64,000 nucleotides of DNA from Laguncularia racemosa. Its lineage: Eukaryota > Streptophyta > Magnoliopsida > Myrtales > Combretaceae. The notes under the pieces are model-generated. The model did no database searches. It worked only from the letters and a program-made list of their open reading frames with translations, and was not told the DNA's origin. This document shows positions 31,181 to 43,580 of the stretch, piece after piece. Numbering within the stretch: the first letter of the stretch is position 1; each line of letters begins with the position of its first letter. The stretch is taken from positions 186,001 to 250,000 of the forward strand of contig JBBMOL010000430.1 in the NCBI GenBank assembly GCA_037954665.1. Direction: 5' to 3'. Position numbers and translations under genes: made by a program.

Positions 31181-31891
31181 TGATGGAAGCAATGATGGGA
31201 GCCAAGCTAGAAGGTGGAATGTGGATCCTCTTGAAGTGCCACTTAGACCAATCACAAGAAATCGAGCGAAACGATTCAAAGAAGCACTTAACAAGTTAAT
31301 AAAGGATATCCAAGAAGCTAGAAAAGATTTGACCAACCATGAGAATGAACTTGCATTTGTACAAGTCATTTAAGGTTTCAACAAAGGAGATCAAAGCTGC
31401 CAGCTTGGGTAGAGAGACAGCCGTCCTTGAAAATGTCAATTTTCTATGCTAGATTAACGCCACCGGCTTTGAGCCGGCGTACATCCTATGCCGCCTACTA
31501 CGCCACCAGCATACATCACCTAATTTTTATTTTTTTCGCAACTTTATTATGTTTTGTCATTTTGGGTTTTTCTTTACGAGTTGTAAACACTATTAATAGC
31601 TGCTAGGGTTAGCAAAGAAGAGACAACTTTGATTAAAATACTTTGAAGAGTATTCCTCTCTTGGTTCTCTAAAGAACTTCTCTTGAACTTATCGGATATC
31701 TTCCGTGGCATTCAAATCAAACTTATCAATCGGTCTTTCATCCCGATTGTGGCATTAACATAGTATACCAAGGTTCTTACCTCATCTATAGGTAACAGGT
31801 CACGGTCCCACTTTGATTAATTGGCATCATGGGTTATAATTCCAAACGTATTGGTATAGGGTTTCATCACAGGTGGCCGTGGTTCGTATCA
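31181..31891 (+). repeat. 5' LTR of E3
   Basis: It starts TGATGGAAGCAATGATGGGAGCC, which aligns with TGATGAGATCCATGATGAGAGCC of E4, and ends TTCGTATCA. It is followed by gtttggtatcagagcc (PBS). It belongs to the CACGG-poor, GCCGGC-containing LTR subtype (711 bp). Confidence 0.87.
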
Positions 31892-32318
31892 GTTTGGTAT
31901 CAGAGCCTAGGTGTGTTAAAAATTAGTTCGATTTGAGAAAGGTAACATCGAAACCCTAACTCCAATCAATCATATCAATCGTTCGTATTACCATTGCTTC
32001 GTATTCAAGTCTATAGTGTTAATTGTTTCTTGAGTAGTTTAGTTTCATTCTATCAATCCTTGTTCAAAAAAAAAAAAAAAGGAAAATTCAAGCCTGGAGA
32101 TTTTTGTTCTTGAATTCTACAGAAAGAATTAGGTGTGGTTTGGATTAGTTCCAAGAGAACTGAGAAGAGGGATTGGTGAGTTGATATCATCTCTATTTGT
32201 GAGAATACACGAGTGAATGTGGGATATCCTTCTTCAAGTGAAACACGTGAAGGAGTGAATTGTGAGGTTTATTTCTATATATATAATTGTTTTAATACTA
32301 ACCTTTTATTATATGAAC

Positions 32319-33106
32319 TGATGAGATCCATGATGAGAGCCAAGCCGGAAGGAGAAATGTGGATCCTCTTGAAGTGCCGCTAGGACCGATCACAAGAAAT
32401 CAAGCGAAACAATTCAAGGAAGCACTTAACGGGTTGATAAAGGTTGTCCATGAAGCCGGAAAGGATTGGAGAAATCATGAAGTTGGAACGGATTGGAACG
32501 ACCATGAGAAGACCCTTGCTTTTATACAAGTCACACCGGACATGGGTTGAAGAGGGCGTGTACTTTCAAGGCACGGTCGTGTATGGAGTCAAGCAAATAC
32601 ACAGAAAGACACACGGCCAAAGTACACGGGCGTGTATGTTGCCAGAAGTTGCACAGAAAGGTACACGGCCAAAGTACACGGGCGTGTACACGGCCGTGTA
32701 TCCCCTGTCGGCTAGCTTGTTCCATTTCGCGTTTTTATGCCACTTAACTAAACTACGTCGTTTTAGACTTGTTTTACATGATTTGTAACCCTAGTATAAA
32801 AGCTCCTAGGGTTTAAAACAACTTAGAGAATTTACATCTTTGAACATTAAACACTTTTGAGAGGCTCCTCTCTTGGTTCTTCAAGAACTAAATCGAACTT
32901 ATCGGATTGATTTCGGTGGTGTTCATCCCGACTTATCAATCGGTCTTCCATCCCGATTGTGGCGTCTTCACTTTATACCAAGGTTCTTGTCCCGCTTATA
33001 GACAACGGGTCGCGGTTTCCACTTTAGGTGTTTGCGGCGTCTTAGGCAACGAATTTCCAAACGTATTGGTATTGGGTTTCGTCATGGGTTGGCGTGGTTC
33101 GTATCA
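32319..33106 (+). repeat. 5' LTR of E4
   Basis: 788 bp, TGATGAGATCC...TTCGTATCA. It contains the end of the pol frame (GPITRNQAKQFKEALNG) and then a cluster of (A)CACGGGCGTGTA / CACGGCCGTGTA motifs at about 32560-32710. A TATA-like word, gtataaaagctcc, lies near 32790. Confidence 0.95.
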
Positions 33107-33109
33107 GTT

Positions 33110-33121
33110 TGGTATCAGAGC
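33110..33121 (+). other. PBS of E4 (initiator tRNA-Met type)
   Basis: TGGTATCAGAGC lies three bases after the LTR edge. The same site is seen at 31894 (E3), 55474 (E7) and 56812 (E8). In E6 it is TGGTATCAAAGC on the minus strand (53627-53638). Confidence 0.92.
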
Positions 33122-33618
33122 TTAGGTTTGTCAAAACATCATGTTCGGTTGAGGAAGGTAATATCAAAAACCCTAACTCCAATCGTTCATATCCATTGTT
33201 AGCATTCAATTCCATAATATTAATTGTCTTTTGATAGTGTAGTATTTACTAGTTGATTGTAAAAAAAAAAAAAAAACAGTAAAAATCACGACAAAAAAAA
33301 GAAGGGAAAAGAAAAGGAAAGAGAAACGTGATCAAAAGCCAAAAACAGAGACAAAAAAAAAAAATTGGATAGAAAAATAGAGGAAAATTTTACGAACCCT
33401 AGAGTTGGTTTTGAATTCTATAGAAGGAAATTGGTGTAGTTCGGGTTAGTTCCAAGAGAATTGAGAAGAGGAAATTGGTGAGTGATATCATCGTTGTTTG
33501 TGAGAATACACGAGTGACTGTGTGATATCATCATTTGAGCGAAAACACGTAAGGGAGTGTATCGTGAGGTTTAATTTTATATATATTTGTGTTAGTACTA
33601 ATCTTTTCTGTAGGAACT

Positions 33619-36600
33619 ATGTCGAGACAACATTCTCTGAAAGGTAAGAGGGGAAGGTTTGATGCTAGGTTAGTAATTGAGGCGTTGAGGGGAGAAATGA
33701 AGAGGATGTTCCAAGAGGGAATGGAACAAATTCATGAGACGGTAGAGCAAAGACTAGAGCAATCCACAAACTTATTCCAGGGCCGTATGAGGGAGAGTCA
33801 TTCTAGGAGAATACCGAGGGGTGGAGATGAAATGACGGATGATGACTTTGATGAGCCTTCTGTTGGGAGTTATAGAAGTTATAGTGGTCAGAACAGAGTG
33901 ACTAGAGATTGGGAAGATAGAGGAGATAGGAATAGAGAGGATGATCAATTGAGTAGCATAAAGATGAAGATTCCTCCTTTCCAAGGGAAGAATAATCCCG
34001 AGGCGTACTTAGAGTGGGAGAAAAAGGTGGAGATGGTATTTGATTGTCATAACTATAGTGGGAGAAAGAAAGTAAAAATTGCTGCCATTGAGTTTTCGGA
34101 TTATGCTATAGTGTGGTGGGATCAATTAATGTTGAATAGAAGAAGGAGTGGCGAGCTACCTATTGAGTCTTGGGAAGAGATGAAAAGAGTGATGAAGAAG
34201 CGGTTTGTACCTGCGTATTACTATCGTGAATTGCACAACAAGTTGCAAACTCTGAGGTAGGGAAGCCGAAGTGTAGATGAGTATTTTAAGGAGATGGAAG
34301 TCACTATGATTAGGGCGAATGTAGAGGAAGATAGAGAGGCTACAATGGCTAGATTTCTTGCTGGGTTGAATAGAGAAATCCAAAATGTGGTTGAATTGCA
34401 GCATTATGTAAAATTGGAGGATATGGTCTACATGGCTATAAAAGTTGAGAACCAACACAAGATAAGAGGTAGTAGTAATGCACTGTTGCAATAGGGTAGT
34501 GGTTCATCCACTTGGAAGACTAATCAATGGGAGAAAGAAGAAAAGCCTTTACCCACCAAACCAAAAGGGGAGCTAAGGCAAGCGAGTTCTACTCCTAGCA
34601 ATCAAGGTAAGCCTGATTCTTGTACTTCTAGAAATTGTGACATTAGATGTTTTAAATGCTAAGGTAGAGGCCATATTGCTAGTCAATGTCCAAATAGGTG
34701 TGTGATGATTTTGCGAGATGATGGAGAGTATGAGACTGAGGGGGATAGTGAAGAAGATGATATGCCACCATTAGAGGATGCTAGTGATGATGAGGAGCCT
34801 GCAATGGGAAGGCTAGTGGCAGTAGTGAAGCGAGCACTGAATGTGCAGGTGAAGGAAGAAGTGGAGGTGCAAAGAGAGAATATATTTCATACTAGATGTT
34901 ATCTAGGAGATCGCATTTGTAGTTTGATCATTGATGGAGGGAGTTGCACCAATGTAGTGAGCAATTTTATTGTTGAGAGGCTGGGGCTCAAAACTGTTAG
35001 ACACCCTAATCCATATAAATTGCAGTGGTTGAATGATAGTGTTGAGACTAAGGTGAGTAAACAAGCCTTGAGTGGTTTTCGCATTGGTAGATATGAGGAT
35101 GAGGTGTTATGTAATGTAGTGCCAATGCAAGCATGTCATGTGTTGTTGGGGAGGCCATGGAAATTTGATAGGAAGGTTGTTCATGACGGCTTTTCTAACA
35201 AGTATACGCTTGTTCACCAAGGGAAGAGCTTTAATCTTAAACCGTTAGCACCTAAGCAGGTGTATGAGGACCAGTTGCAGCTACAACAGTCTTTTGCAAA
35301 ACATAAGGTGAGTGAAAAGCAGAGTGAGAGTGAGAGAGCAAAAGATAATGAGAAGAAAAAGGAATATAAAAGTCAAGATCAAAAGGAAAAGGAGAGGAAG
35401 GCTGGAAAGAGTGTGAGAGGCCAAGTTGAAGGGGAATCAACTTTGGTGGTGAGTGAAAAGGAGAGGGCAGCCTTGCAAAAGGAGAGTTGTGTGGCAAGAG
35501 CGAGTGTAGTGAGGAGAGCGTTAGTGATGAAGCAACCTATGTTGTTGTAGGTTTTTAAAGAAACATGTTTGACTACTAACGAATTATCTAACTCTTTGCC
35601 TAGTGTGGTTGTGTCTCTTGTGCAGGACTTTGAAAATGTCTTTCCGAAGGAACTCCAAAGGCAGTTTAATGAATTAATGGAGAAGGGATACGTGAGAGAA
35701 GGCATGAGTCCATGTGCAGTGCCTATGAGTTTGGTGCCTAAGAAGGATGGGACATGGAGAATGTGTGTTGACTGCCGCGCCATCAATAACATTACGGTAA
35801 AGTATCGTCATCCCATTCATTGTTTAGATGACTTCTTAGATTGGTTATATGAGTATAGTGTCATTCCTCATGAGCCTTGGATAGACATTTCCATAGATTT
35901 TGTGTTAAGATTGTCTAGGCCTGGGCATGGTCGAGATTATATTTTTGTGGTTGTGGATAAGATTCCTAAAATGGTTCATTTCATTCATTGTCATAAAATT
36001 GATGATGCTATACACATTGTTGATTTGTTCTTTAGAGAGGTAATGCGTCTGCATGGTATACCTAGTAGCATTGTTAGTGATCGAGATGTGAAATTTATGA
36101 GTCATTTTTGGAGAGTATTATGGGAAAAGTTGGGAACTAAACTAATGTTTTCGACTATCCGTCACCTACAAATTGATGTGGTTAACAGGACTTTAATTCA
36201 ATTGTTAGGGGCAATCATAGAGAAGAACATTAGGACTTGGAAGGATTGCCTACCATTTGTGGAGTTTGCATGTAATAGGGCTTTAAATAGCATTATTCAT
36301 TGTTCACCATTTGAGATTGTGTTTGGTTTTAACTCACTGAATCCTAATTATTTATTGTCATTACCACTTAACAAGTTTGTGAGTTTTGATGCTGATTCTA
36401 AGGCAGACTTCGTGAGAAAGCTACATGCACAGGTAAAGAGTAGGATTGAAAAACAAAATGCCAGGGTCATTTCAAGGGTGAACAAGGGCAGGAGACCCAT
36501 GATTTTTTAGCCTGGAGATGGGGTTTGGGTGCATTTTCGCAAGGAGATTTTTCCATTGCAGAGGAGATCCAAGTTGAACCCTAAGGGGGACAGTCCATTT

Positions 36601-36978
36601 CCAATGCTTGAGAGAATCAATGATAATGCATACAAGAAAAATTTACCAGGTGAGTATCCAGTAAGTGTCACATTTTATGTTACTGATCTGAGTCCATTTG
36701 CTGCAGGCAATGATTTGAGGACAAATCCTTTTCAAGAGGAGAGGAATGATGACATCCATGATGAGAGCCAAGCCGGAAGGAGAAATGTGGATCCTCTTGA
36801 AGTGCCGCCTGGACCGATCACAAGAAATCAAGCGAAACGATTCAAGGAAGCACTTAACGGGTTGATAAAGGTTGTCCATGAAGCCGGAAAGGATTGGAGC
36901 AATCATGAAGTTGGAACGGATTGGAACGACCATGAGAAGACCCTTGCTTTTATACAAGTCACACCGGACATGGGTTGA
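33619..36978 (+). pseudogene. E4 gag-protease-RT(fingers)-integrase polyprotein, broken by stops only
   Basis: A single 1120-codon frame starting MSRQHS. Order: Gag core (IPPFQGKNNPEAYLEWEKKV, WWDQLMLNRRR), CCHC knuckle (CFKC.GRGHIASQC, about 34648-34690), acidic linker, protease (IIDGGSCTNVVS, about 34930), Lys/Glu-rich linker, RT fingers (LVPKKDGTWRMCVDCRAINN), then near 35860 a direct join to the IN core (IPHEPWIDISIDFV, VSDRDVKF), then the GPF/Y tail and GPITRNQAK inside the 3' LTR. Stops are at 34258, 34492, 34660, 35548 and 36508. There are no frameshifts. The DGQTE-type catalytic Glu segment reads QIDVVNR, so the IN third acidic residue is not clearly present. A small 5' RT deletion (VFPKE joined to LQRQ) is shared with E6. 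Confidence 0.92.
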
Positions 36979-37534
36979 AGAGGGCTTGTACTTTCAAGGC
37001 ACGACCGTGTATGGAGTCAAGCAAATGCACAGAAAGATACACGGCCAAAGTACACGGGCGTGTATATTGCCAGAAGTTGCACAGAAAGGTATACCGCCAA
37101 AGTACACGGGCGTGTACACGGCCGTGTATCCCCTGTCGGCCAGCTTGTTCTGTTTCGCATTTTTATGTCACTTAACTAAACTACATCATTTTGGACTTGT
37201 TTTACACGATTTGTAACCCTAGTATAAATGCTCCTAGGGTTTAGAACAACTTAGAGAATTTACATCTTTGAACATTAAACACTTTTGAGAGGCTCCTCTC
37301 TTGGTTCTTCAAGAACTAAATCGAACTTATCGGATTGATTTCCGTGGCGTTCATCCCGACTTATCAGTCGGTCTTCCATCCCGATTGTGGCGTCTTCACT
37401 TTATACCAAGGTTCTTATCTCGCTTATAGACAACGGGTCGCAGTTTCCACTTTAGGTGTTTGGGGAGTCTTAGGCAACGAATTTCCGAACGTATTAGTAT
37501 TAGGTTTCGTCACGGGTTGACATGGTTCGTATCA
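36747..37534 (+). repeat. 3' LTR of E4
   Basis: 788 bp, TGATGACATCC...TTCGTATCA, abutting the PPT. It is nearly identical to 32319-33106. The pol frame ends inside it (stop TGA at 36976-36978). Confidence 0.95.
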
Positions 37535-37540
37535 TGAACT

Positions 37541-39756
37541 ATGTCAAGGTAAGATTCTCCTGAAGGTGAGAAGGGGAGGTTTGATGCTAGGTTAGTAATT
37601 GAGGCGTTGAGGAGTGAGATGAAGAGAATGTTTCAGGAGGGAATGGAGCAAATTCATGAAACGGTGGAGCAGAAACTGGAGCAATCTAAGAACGTCTTTC
37701 AAGGGCGTAAGAGGGAAAGTTTTTCTAAGAGAGGACAAAGGGGTGGAGATGAAAATTCTGATGATGAGTTTGATGAACCTTCTATCAGGAGTTATAGAGG
37801 TTATGGTGGTAGGAATAGAGGAACTAGGAATTGGGAAGATAGAGGAGATAGAAATAGAGAAGATAATCAATTGGGTAGTATAAAAATGAAGATTCCTCCT
37901 TTCCAAGGGAAGAATGATCCCGCGGCATACTTAGAATGGAAGAAGAAGGTAGAGCTGGTGTTTGATTGTCATAATTATAGTGAGAGAAAGAAAGTGAAGC
38001 TTGCTACCATTGAGTTTTCAGATTATGCCATAGTGTGGTGGGATCAATTGATGTTGAATAGGAGAAGGAATGGCGAACCACCCATTGAGTCTTGGAAAGA
38101 GATGAAGAGGATGATGAAGAACCGATTTGTTCCTGCTTACTACTATCGCGGATTACACAACAAATTGCAAACTCTTAAACAGGGAAGCCAAAGTGTGGAT
38201 TAGTATTTCAAGGAGATGGAGGTTACTATGATTAGAGCAAATGTTGAGGAGGATAGAGAGGCTACCATGGCTAAGTTTCTTGTTGGGTTAAATAGAGAGA
38301 TTTAAAATGTAGTAGAATTACAGCATTATGTGGAATTGGAAGATATGGTCCACATGGCTATAAAGGTTGAGAACCAACATAGGAGGAAAGGTAGTAATAC
38401 TGCCCGATTTCAACAGGGTGCTGGTTCATCTACTTGGAAGACTAACTATTGGAGGAAGGAAGAAAAGTCTTTACCCACCAAGCCAAAATGAGCGTAGAAG
38501 CAAGGGGGTTCTACTCCTGGTAATTAAGGTAAACCTGATTCTTCTACTCCTAGAAATCTCGACATTAAATGTTTTAAATGCCAAGGAAGAAGTCATATTG
38601 CTAGTCAATGTCCGAACAGACGCGTTATGATTTTGCACGATGATGCTGAGTATGAGATTGAGGGGGATAGTGAAGATGATAATATGCCTCCATTGGAGGA
38701 TGTTAGTGATGGCGAGGAGCCTGTAGCAGGGAAGTTAGTGGCAGTAGTGAAGCGAGCTTTGAATGTGTAGGTGAAAGAAGAAGAGGAGTTGCAATGAGAG
38801 AATATCTTTCATACTAGATGTTATCTAGGTGACCATATTTGTAGTTTGATCATTTATGGGGGGAGTTGCACTAATGAAGTAAGTACTTTCATTGTTGAGA
38901 GGTTGGGGCTCAAGACCACTAAACACCCTAGCCCTTATAAATTGCAGTGGCTGAATGATAGTGGCGAGACTAAGGTGAGTAAGCAAGCCTTAATTGCTTT
39001 TCACATCGGTAGGTATGAGGATGAGGTATTATGAGATATAGTGCGGATGTAGGCTTGTCATGCGTTATTGGGGAGGCCATGGCAGTTTGATAGGAAGGTT
39101 ATTCATGATGGCTTTTCTAACAAGTATACACTTGTTTACCATAGCAAAAGCCATAATCTTAAACCCTTAACACCTAAACAGGTGTATGAGGATCAGTTGC
39201 AACTACGGCAATCTTTTGCAAAATATAAGGTGAGTGAAAAACAGAGGGAGATTGAGAGAGAAAAAGACATAGAAAAAGAAAAGGAACACAAAAGGAAAAA
39301 GAGAGGAAGGTTGGAAAGAGTGTGAGAGGCCAAGTTGAGGGGGATCAACTTTGGTGGTGAGTGAAAAGGAGAGTGCAGCCTTAGAAGAGGAGAGTTGTGT
39401 GGCAAGAGTGAGTGTAGTGAGGGGAGCGCTAGTGATGAAGCAACCCATGTTGTTGCTGGTTTTTAAGGAAACTTGTTTGAATACTAACAAACTTCTTAAC
39501 TCTTTGCCTAGTGTGGTTGTGTCTATTTTGCAGGACTTTAAAGATGTCTTCCTTGAGGAGATTCCAAAGGGGATACCACCTATTCATGGTATTGAGCACC
39601 AGATTCACTTTGTACCCGGAGCATCTATTCCAAACATGCCAGCTTGTAGGAGTAATCTAGATGAGACAAAGGAACTCCAAAGGTAGGTTAATGACTTGAT
39701 GGAGAAGGGGTATGTGAGAGAAAGCATGAGCCCATGTGCAGTACCTGTGATTTTGT
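37541..39756 (+). pseudogene. E3 gag-protease and RT start, decayed
   Basis: It begins ATG TCA AGG TAA, so a stop occurs at codon 4. Gag core, CCHC knuckle (CFKCQGRSHIASQC, about 38570-38610), acidic linker (DDNMPPLEDV), protease (38840-39060, with DGG altered to IYGGSCTNEVS), a Lys/Glu-rich linker with a frameshift, and RT N-terminus (FLEEIPKGIPPIHGIE). It ends after SPCAVPVIL at 39756. Multiple stops and frameshifts; unlike E4, RT has no VFPKE-LQRQ deletion, so E3 belongs to a fuller lineage. Confidence 0.88.
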
Positions 39757-40156
39757 TGCTCTGAGAAGACTCTTAAGCGTGCGATTGACAACCTCTGTTT
39801 GTCCATTAGTTTGGGGATGGCAAAAGGTACTGTACATCAGTTTAGTACCCAGTCTTCTCCATATCGTTTTCCAAAAGAAACTAAGGAATTTAGTATCTCT
39901 GTTTGACACTATGCTGTGTCGAACTCCATGTAATTTGACAATTTCCTACACAAAAAGGTTAGCAATAAAAAGAGCATTGTCCGTTGTCCGTTTTGTGGCA
40001 TGGTACAAAGCGTGACATTTTGCTGAATCGATCAACAACTACCATAATAGAGTCTTTCCCCCTTTGTGTCCTAGGTAATCTCAACACAAAATCCATGTTG
40101 ATACCAGTCCACGGTTTAGATAGCATAGGTAAAGGCATATATTCACCCTACGCACT

Positions 40157-41863
40157 TGATAGAGCGATTTTATACTCAATCTTTATAGTATGAATTGTGT
40201 TGATTTATTATTGATTTTATAGAAATCATAAGGAAATGGTACTTAATTCTATTATGGTGATAAATCAGGTTAAATGGAGTTAAGGGTGCTAATTCAAGTA
40301 AATTAGAGAAGTCATCTACAACTTGGATCAAAGACAAGGATTTACACCGCCGGAGGAAAGTACATCGGCGTGTAATTGAAGTACACGGCCGTATACTTAG
40401 TTTTGAATCAACAGGAAAATACACGGTTGAAGTACACGGCTGTCTATCTGTCTAGAAGGAGGCACGGTTTGAGATACGACCATGGTGCAAACCGTGCTAC
40501 ACACTGTATGAGAAGGAGAGAGACACGGCTTGAGACACGGCCGTGGTGGAAACCGTGGTGGCAGCCGTAGTGGAAGCTTGATGAAGCCGTGCCATATACT
40601 AAACAAGGAGGAGAAATTGTGGAACATCGACCAGAGGATGACACGGCTTGGGATCTAGCTGTGGTGGAAGCCGTGGCACACACTGGACACGGATAAAGAA
40701 TTGTAGATTATCCACAGAGGAAGGCACGACTTGACATCTAGCCGTGGTGGAAGACGTAGTACACATTGGACACGGAAGATGATATGTGAATTATACACAG
40801 AGGAAGGCACAGCTTGACCCACGGTCGTGTTGTAGGGCATGCCAGGCGGACGATTATTCACTCCTCGAGATTTACATCAAAAAGGAAAGATATTTTCGTA
40901 TCTTGCTAGCAAAAGATCATCTGCCATTCCTTTAACAATATAAATAGAACTAACCCTAGAGAGTTTTTCATCATCTTGGAGACAAGAAGGAAGGAAGGAG
41001 GCTGAGTAAGGAAACCGGGAACAGATGCTTGTTATGTTTTTACTTTTAATTTTCGTTTTGATGATGAACATGTGTAGCTAAGCAGATTTTCTAGCCAAAG
41101 GGTCATAGAAGTTTAATTCTCCACGAATTGTGAGATCTAATTGATTTGTCTATAATCTATTCTTTGTTTTTGGATATTCATATATCTTCTGAACGTTTTG
41201 TCATTATTATCTTTGTTGATTGGTATGAAATAGAGCTCTTCTACTCAATTAGCAAGTTAATATATTGTCAACTAGCATGTCAAATCCTTAATTGTTTGAT
41301 AGTTCTAGTCTCGGTGACACAATAACATGTTTGATTATAAAATAGATGATCGAAGTCATGTTATGGAGATGTATGATCTTGTTCAAATAGGTTATCTTAT
41401 AATCTACTAGCATGAATTGGTGGTCTCTCTTGTTTTTAATGCTATTGATAGATTAAATCCTAAGAGCTTGTTTAGGGTTGTCTAATCGATAAGAGAAATA
41501 ATCAAAGAGCTTGTTTTGATTATCGAGGAAGTAAGGAGAGATAGGTTGTTAGAGCTTGTTAATAACCATAACCAGTTTATCTAGAAATAAGAATAGAAAA
41601 CATTTGCATCGATGATCAATTCCTCAAATTAAACTATCTTGATTCCTTTGGCTAGGCTTTTATCAATATTCGATTTTATTATCTTGTTTCAACATTATTT
41701 TGATTCACAAACAAAAACCCCCCATTTTTCTTTTCCTCTTTATTCTCTTTGAATAGAAATATATTTAACCAATCCCTGTGGATTCGACCCTACTCACTAC
41801 TATACGCAAATCATATCATTGTCTAGGAGTAGGTTTTATTTTTGTTGGATTCGACACCCATCA
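40157..41863 (+). repeat. 5' LTR of Athila A2
   Basis: It starts TGATAGAGCGATT and ends GACACCCATCA. Rich in CACGG/CCGTG words at 40360-40840, as in A1 but clearly diverged from it. Confidence 0.92.
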
Positions 41864-41914
41864 AATTTTGGCGCCGTTGCCGGGGATTGGTGTCAAATTT
41901 ATTTCTATTCTTGT

Positions 41915-43580
41915 ATGACTCGTTCTTCTTAGACAGGTGAATTCACTTATAATGTAGAGATCGAGAAGACTCTTAAGAGGCTGCGAAGAGAAGCTAGATC
42001 ATCCCCTGGACTGAATTTGGCATTGGATTTGTCTGATTCATCCATTGATTCTGAAAAAGAAGATGATATGGCAAATCCCGAGAGAACGTTGCGAGAATTG
42101 GCTGCACCGGATGTGAATCAACAACCACTTTGTATTCACTATCCCGAACTAGCTGTTGAATTCAAGTTGAAATCTGGGTTGATACATCTGCTACCCACCT
42201 TTCATGGTCTTGAGAATGAAGATCCTCATAAACATTTGAAAGAGTTTCATATAGTGTGTTCTAGTATGAGGCTGTAAGGAATAACCAACGATCAAATCAA
42301 GTTACGTGCTTTTCCATTTTCTTTAAGTACTAAAGCTAAAGATTGGTTGTTTTATTTGCCTTTAGGTTCTATAACCACTTGGACAAATATGGCGAGACTC
42401 TTCTTGGACAAATTTTTCCCTGCATCCAGAGCTGCTGGTATAAGAAGAGAAATTTATGGTATCAAACAGAAGGACACCGAGACTCTTCATGAGTATTAAT
42501 ACAAAACAATTTCAGGAGGAAACAAAGCAGAGCATTCAAAACTTGGAGAATTAGGTAAGCCAACTTGCTTCTTTTGTAAATAGGTTAGAAAATCAAGGTA
42601 AGTTACCTTCTCAAACTATTACAAATCCGAAGCAAAGTGTTAATGCAATTACCGTGAGAAGTGGAACAGAATTACAAGGATCAAATAAGAAAGGACACCC
42701 ATCTAATCTTGAGGAAGAGACTAAGAAAGAAATTTCGACTCCATGCCAGTAGGGCAACCAGATTAGAAAGTCTCTAGTTGAGCCAGCTAAGGTCATGTTG
42801 ACACCACCTCCTTTCCCTTCCAGATTAGCGAAATCCAAGCATGAGGCAGAAGAAAAAGTGACTCTAGAAACTTTTCGCAAAGTTGAGGTAAATATTCCTT
42901 TACTTGATGCAATTAAGCAAATACCGCACTATGCTAGATTTCTCAAAGAATTGTGCACTAACAAAAGGAAGTTGAAAGGTAATGAAAGGATTAGTGTGAG
43001 TGAAAATGTTTCAGCTATTATTCAGAAGAAGCTTCCTCCTAAATGTAAGGATCCAAGTATGTTTACTTTTCCTTGCAAAATAGGCAATCTTAGAATCGCT
43101 AAAACCATGTGTGATCTAGGAGCTTCGATCAATGTCATACGTTGGTCTATTTATCAACGTTTGAATGTTGGTCCCTTGAAGGAAACAGGTGTTATTGTTC
43201 AACTTGCTGACAGGTCCAATGTTTATCCTGAGGGAGTTCTAGAGGATGTTTTAGTTCAAGTTAATGGGTTGTTTTTTCCTGGTGATTTTTATGTGCTTGA
43301 CATGGAAGATAATGATTCTCATAATTCATCACTGATACTATTAGGGTGACCATTCCTTAAGACATCCAAGACGAAAATTAATGTAAATGATGGTACCCTC
43401 ACTATGGAATTTGATGGTGAAATGATTAAATTTAACATCTACGATGCCATGAAACATCCTAGCAATATCTCCCCTGTTTTTGTTGCGGATGTTATTGACC
43501 CATCACCACAGGCACCAAAGCTGGAATCAAAACCCTTACCCGAACATCTAGCCAAGAATGTCTAACCAAAGACGTTAAAG
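41915..43580 (+). pseudogene. A2 gag-protease remnant
   Basis: It starts MTRSS and meets TAG at codon 6 (41930-41932). The Gag core FHGLENEDPHKHLKEF is present near 42195-42250. At about 42498 it jumps, relative to A1, from DTETLHEY to the NTKQFQEETK segment, deleting about 620 bp. The protease part (42795-43349) keeps CDLGASINV and the flap region, then reaches a TGA where A1 has Arg of LLGRPF. The tail VADVIDPSPQAPKLE runs to about 43567. Confidence 0.85.

Larger units (their letters stand above)
32319..37534 (+). mobile_element. E4: complete non-autonomous CRM-like element with RT-integrase fusion
   Basis: 5216 bp with two 788-bp LTRs and a perfect TSD TGAAC (32314-32318 and 37535-37539). 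The PBS TGGTATCAGAGC is at 33110-33121 and the PPT caagaggagaggaa at 36733-36746. It encodes Gag, protease, the RT fingers and integrase in one frame. RT palm/thumb, RNase H and the IN zinc finger are deleted. Equal-length LTRs with few differences suggest a young insertion. Confidence 0.95.
31181..39756 (+). mobile_element. E3: CRM-like element interrupted by E4
   Basis: 5' LTR at 31181-31891, then PBS and leader to 32318. E4 is inserted (32319-37534), and E3 gag resumes at 37540 with a TGAAC duplication on both sides. Gag, protease and the RT N-terminus follow until about 39756, where it is cut by a minus-strand fragment. The downstream part of E3 is missing. Confidence 0.88.

Noticed and set aside
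32547..32788. Small ORFs over CACGG blocks in E-family LTRs
   Set aside because: They overlap the repeated motif and the LTR leader; no conservation beyond the DNA repeat itself.
35379..35792. Minus-strand ORF opposite E4 protease/RT linker (and its mirror at 50954-51370)
   Set aside because: Shadow of the low-complexity Lys/Glu linker on the sense strand.
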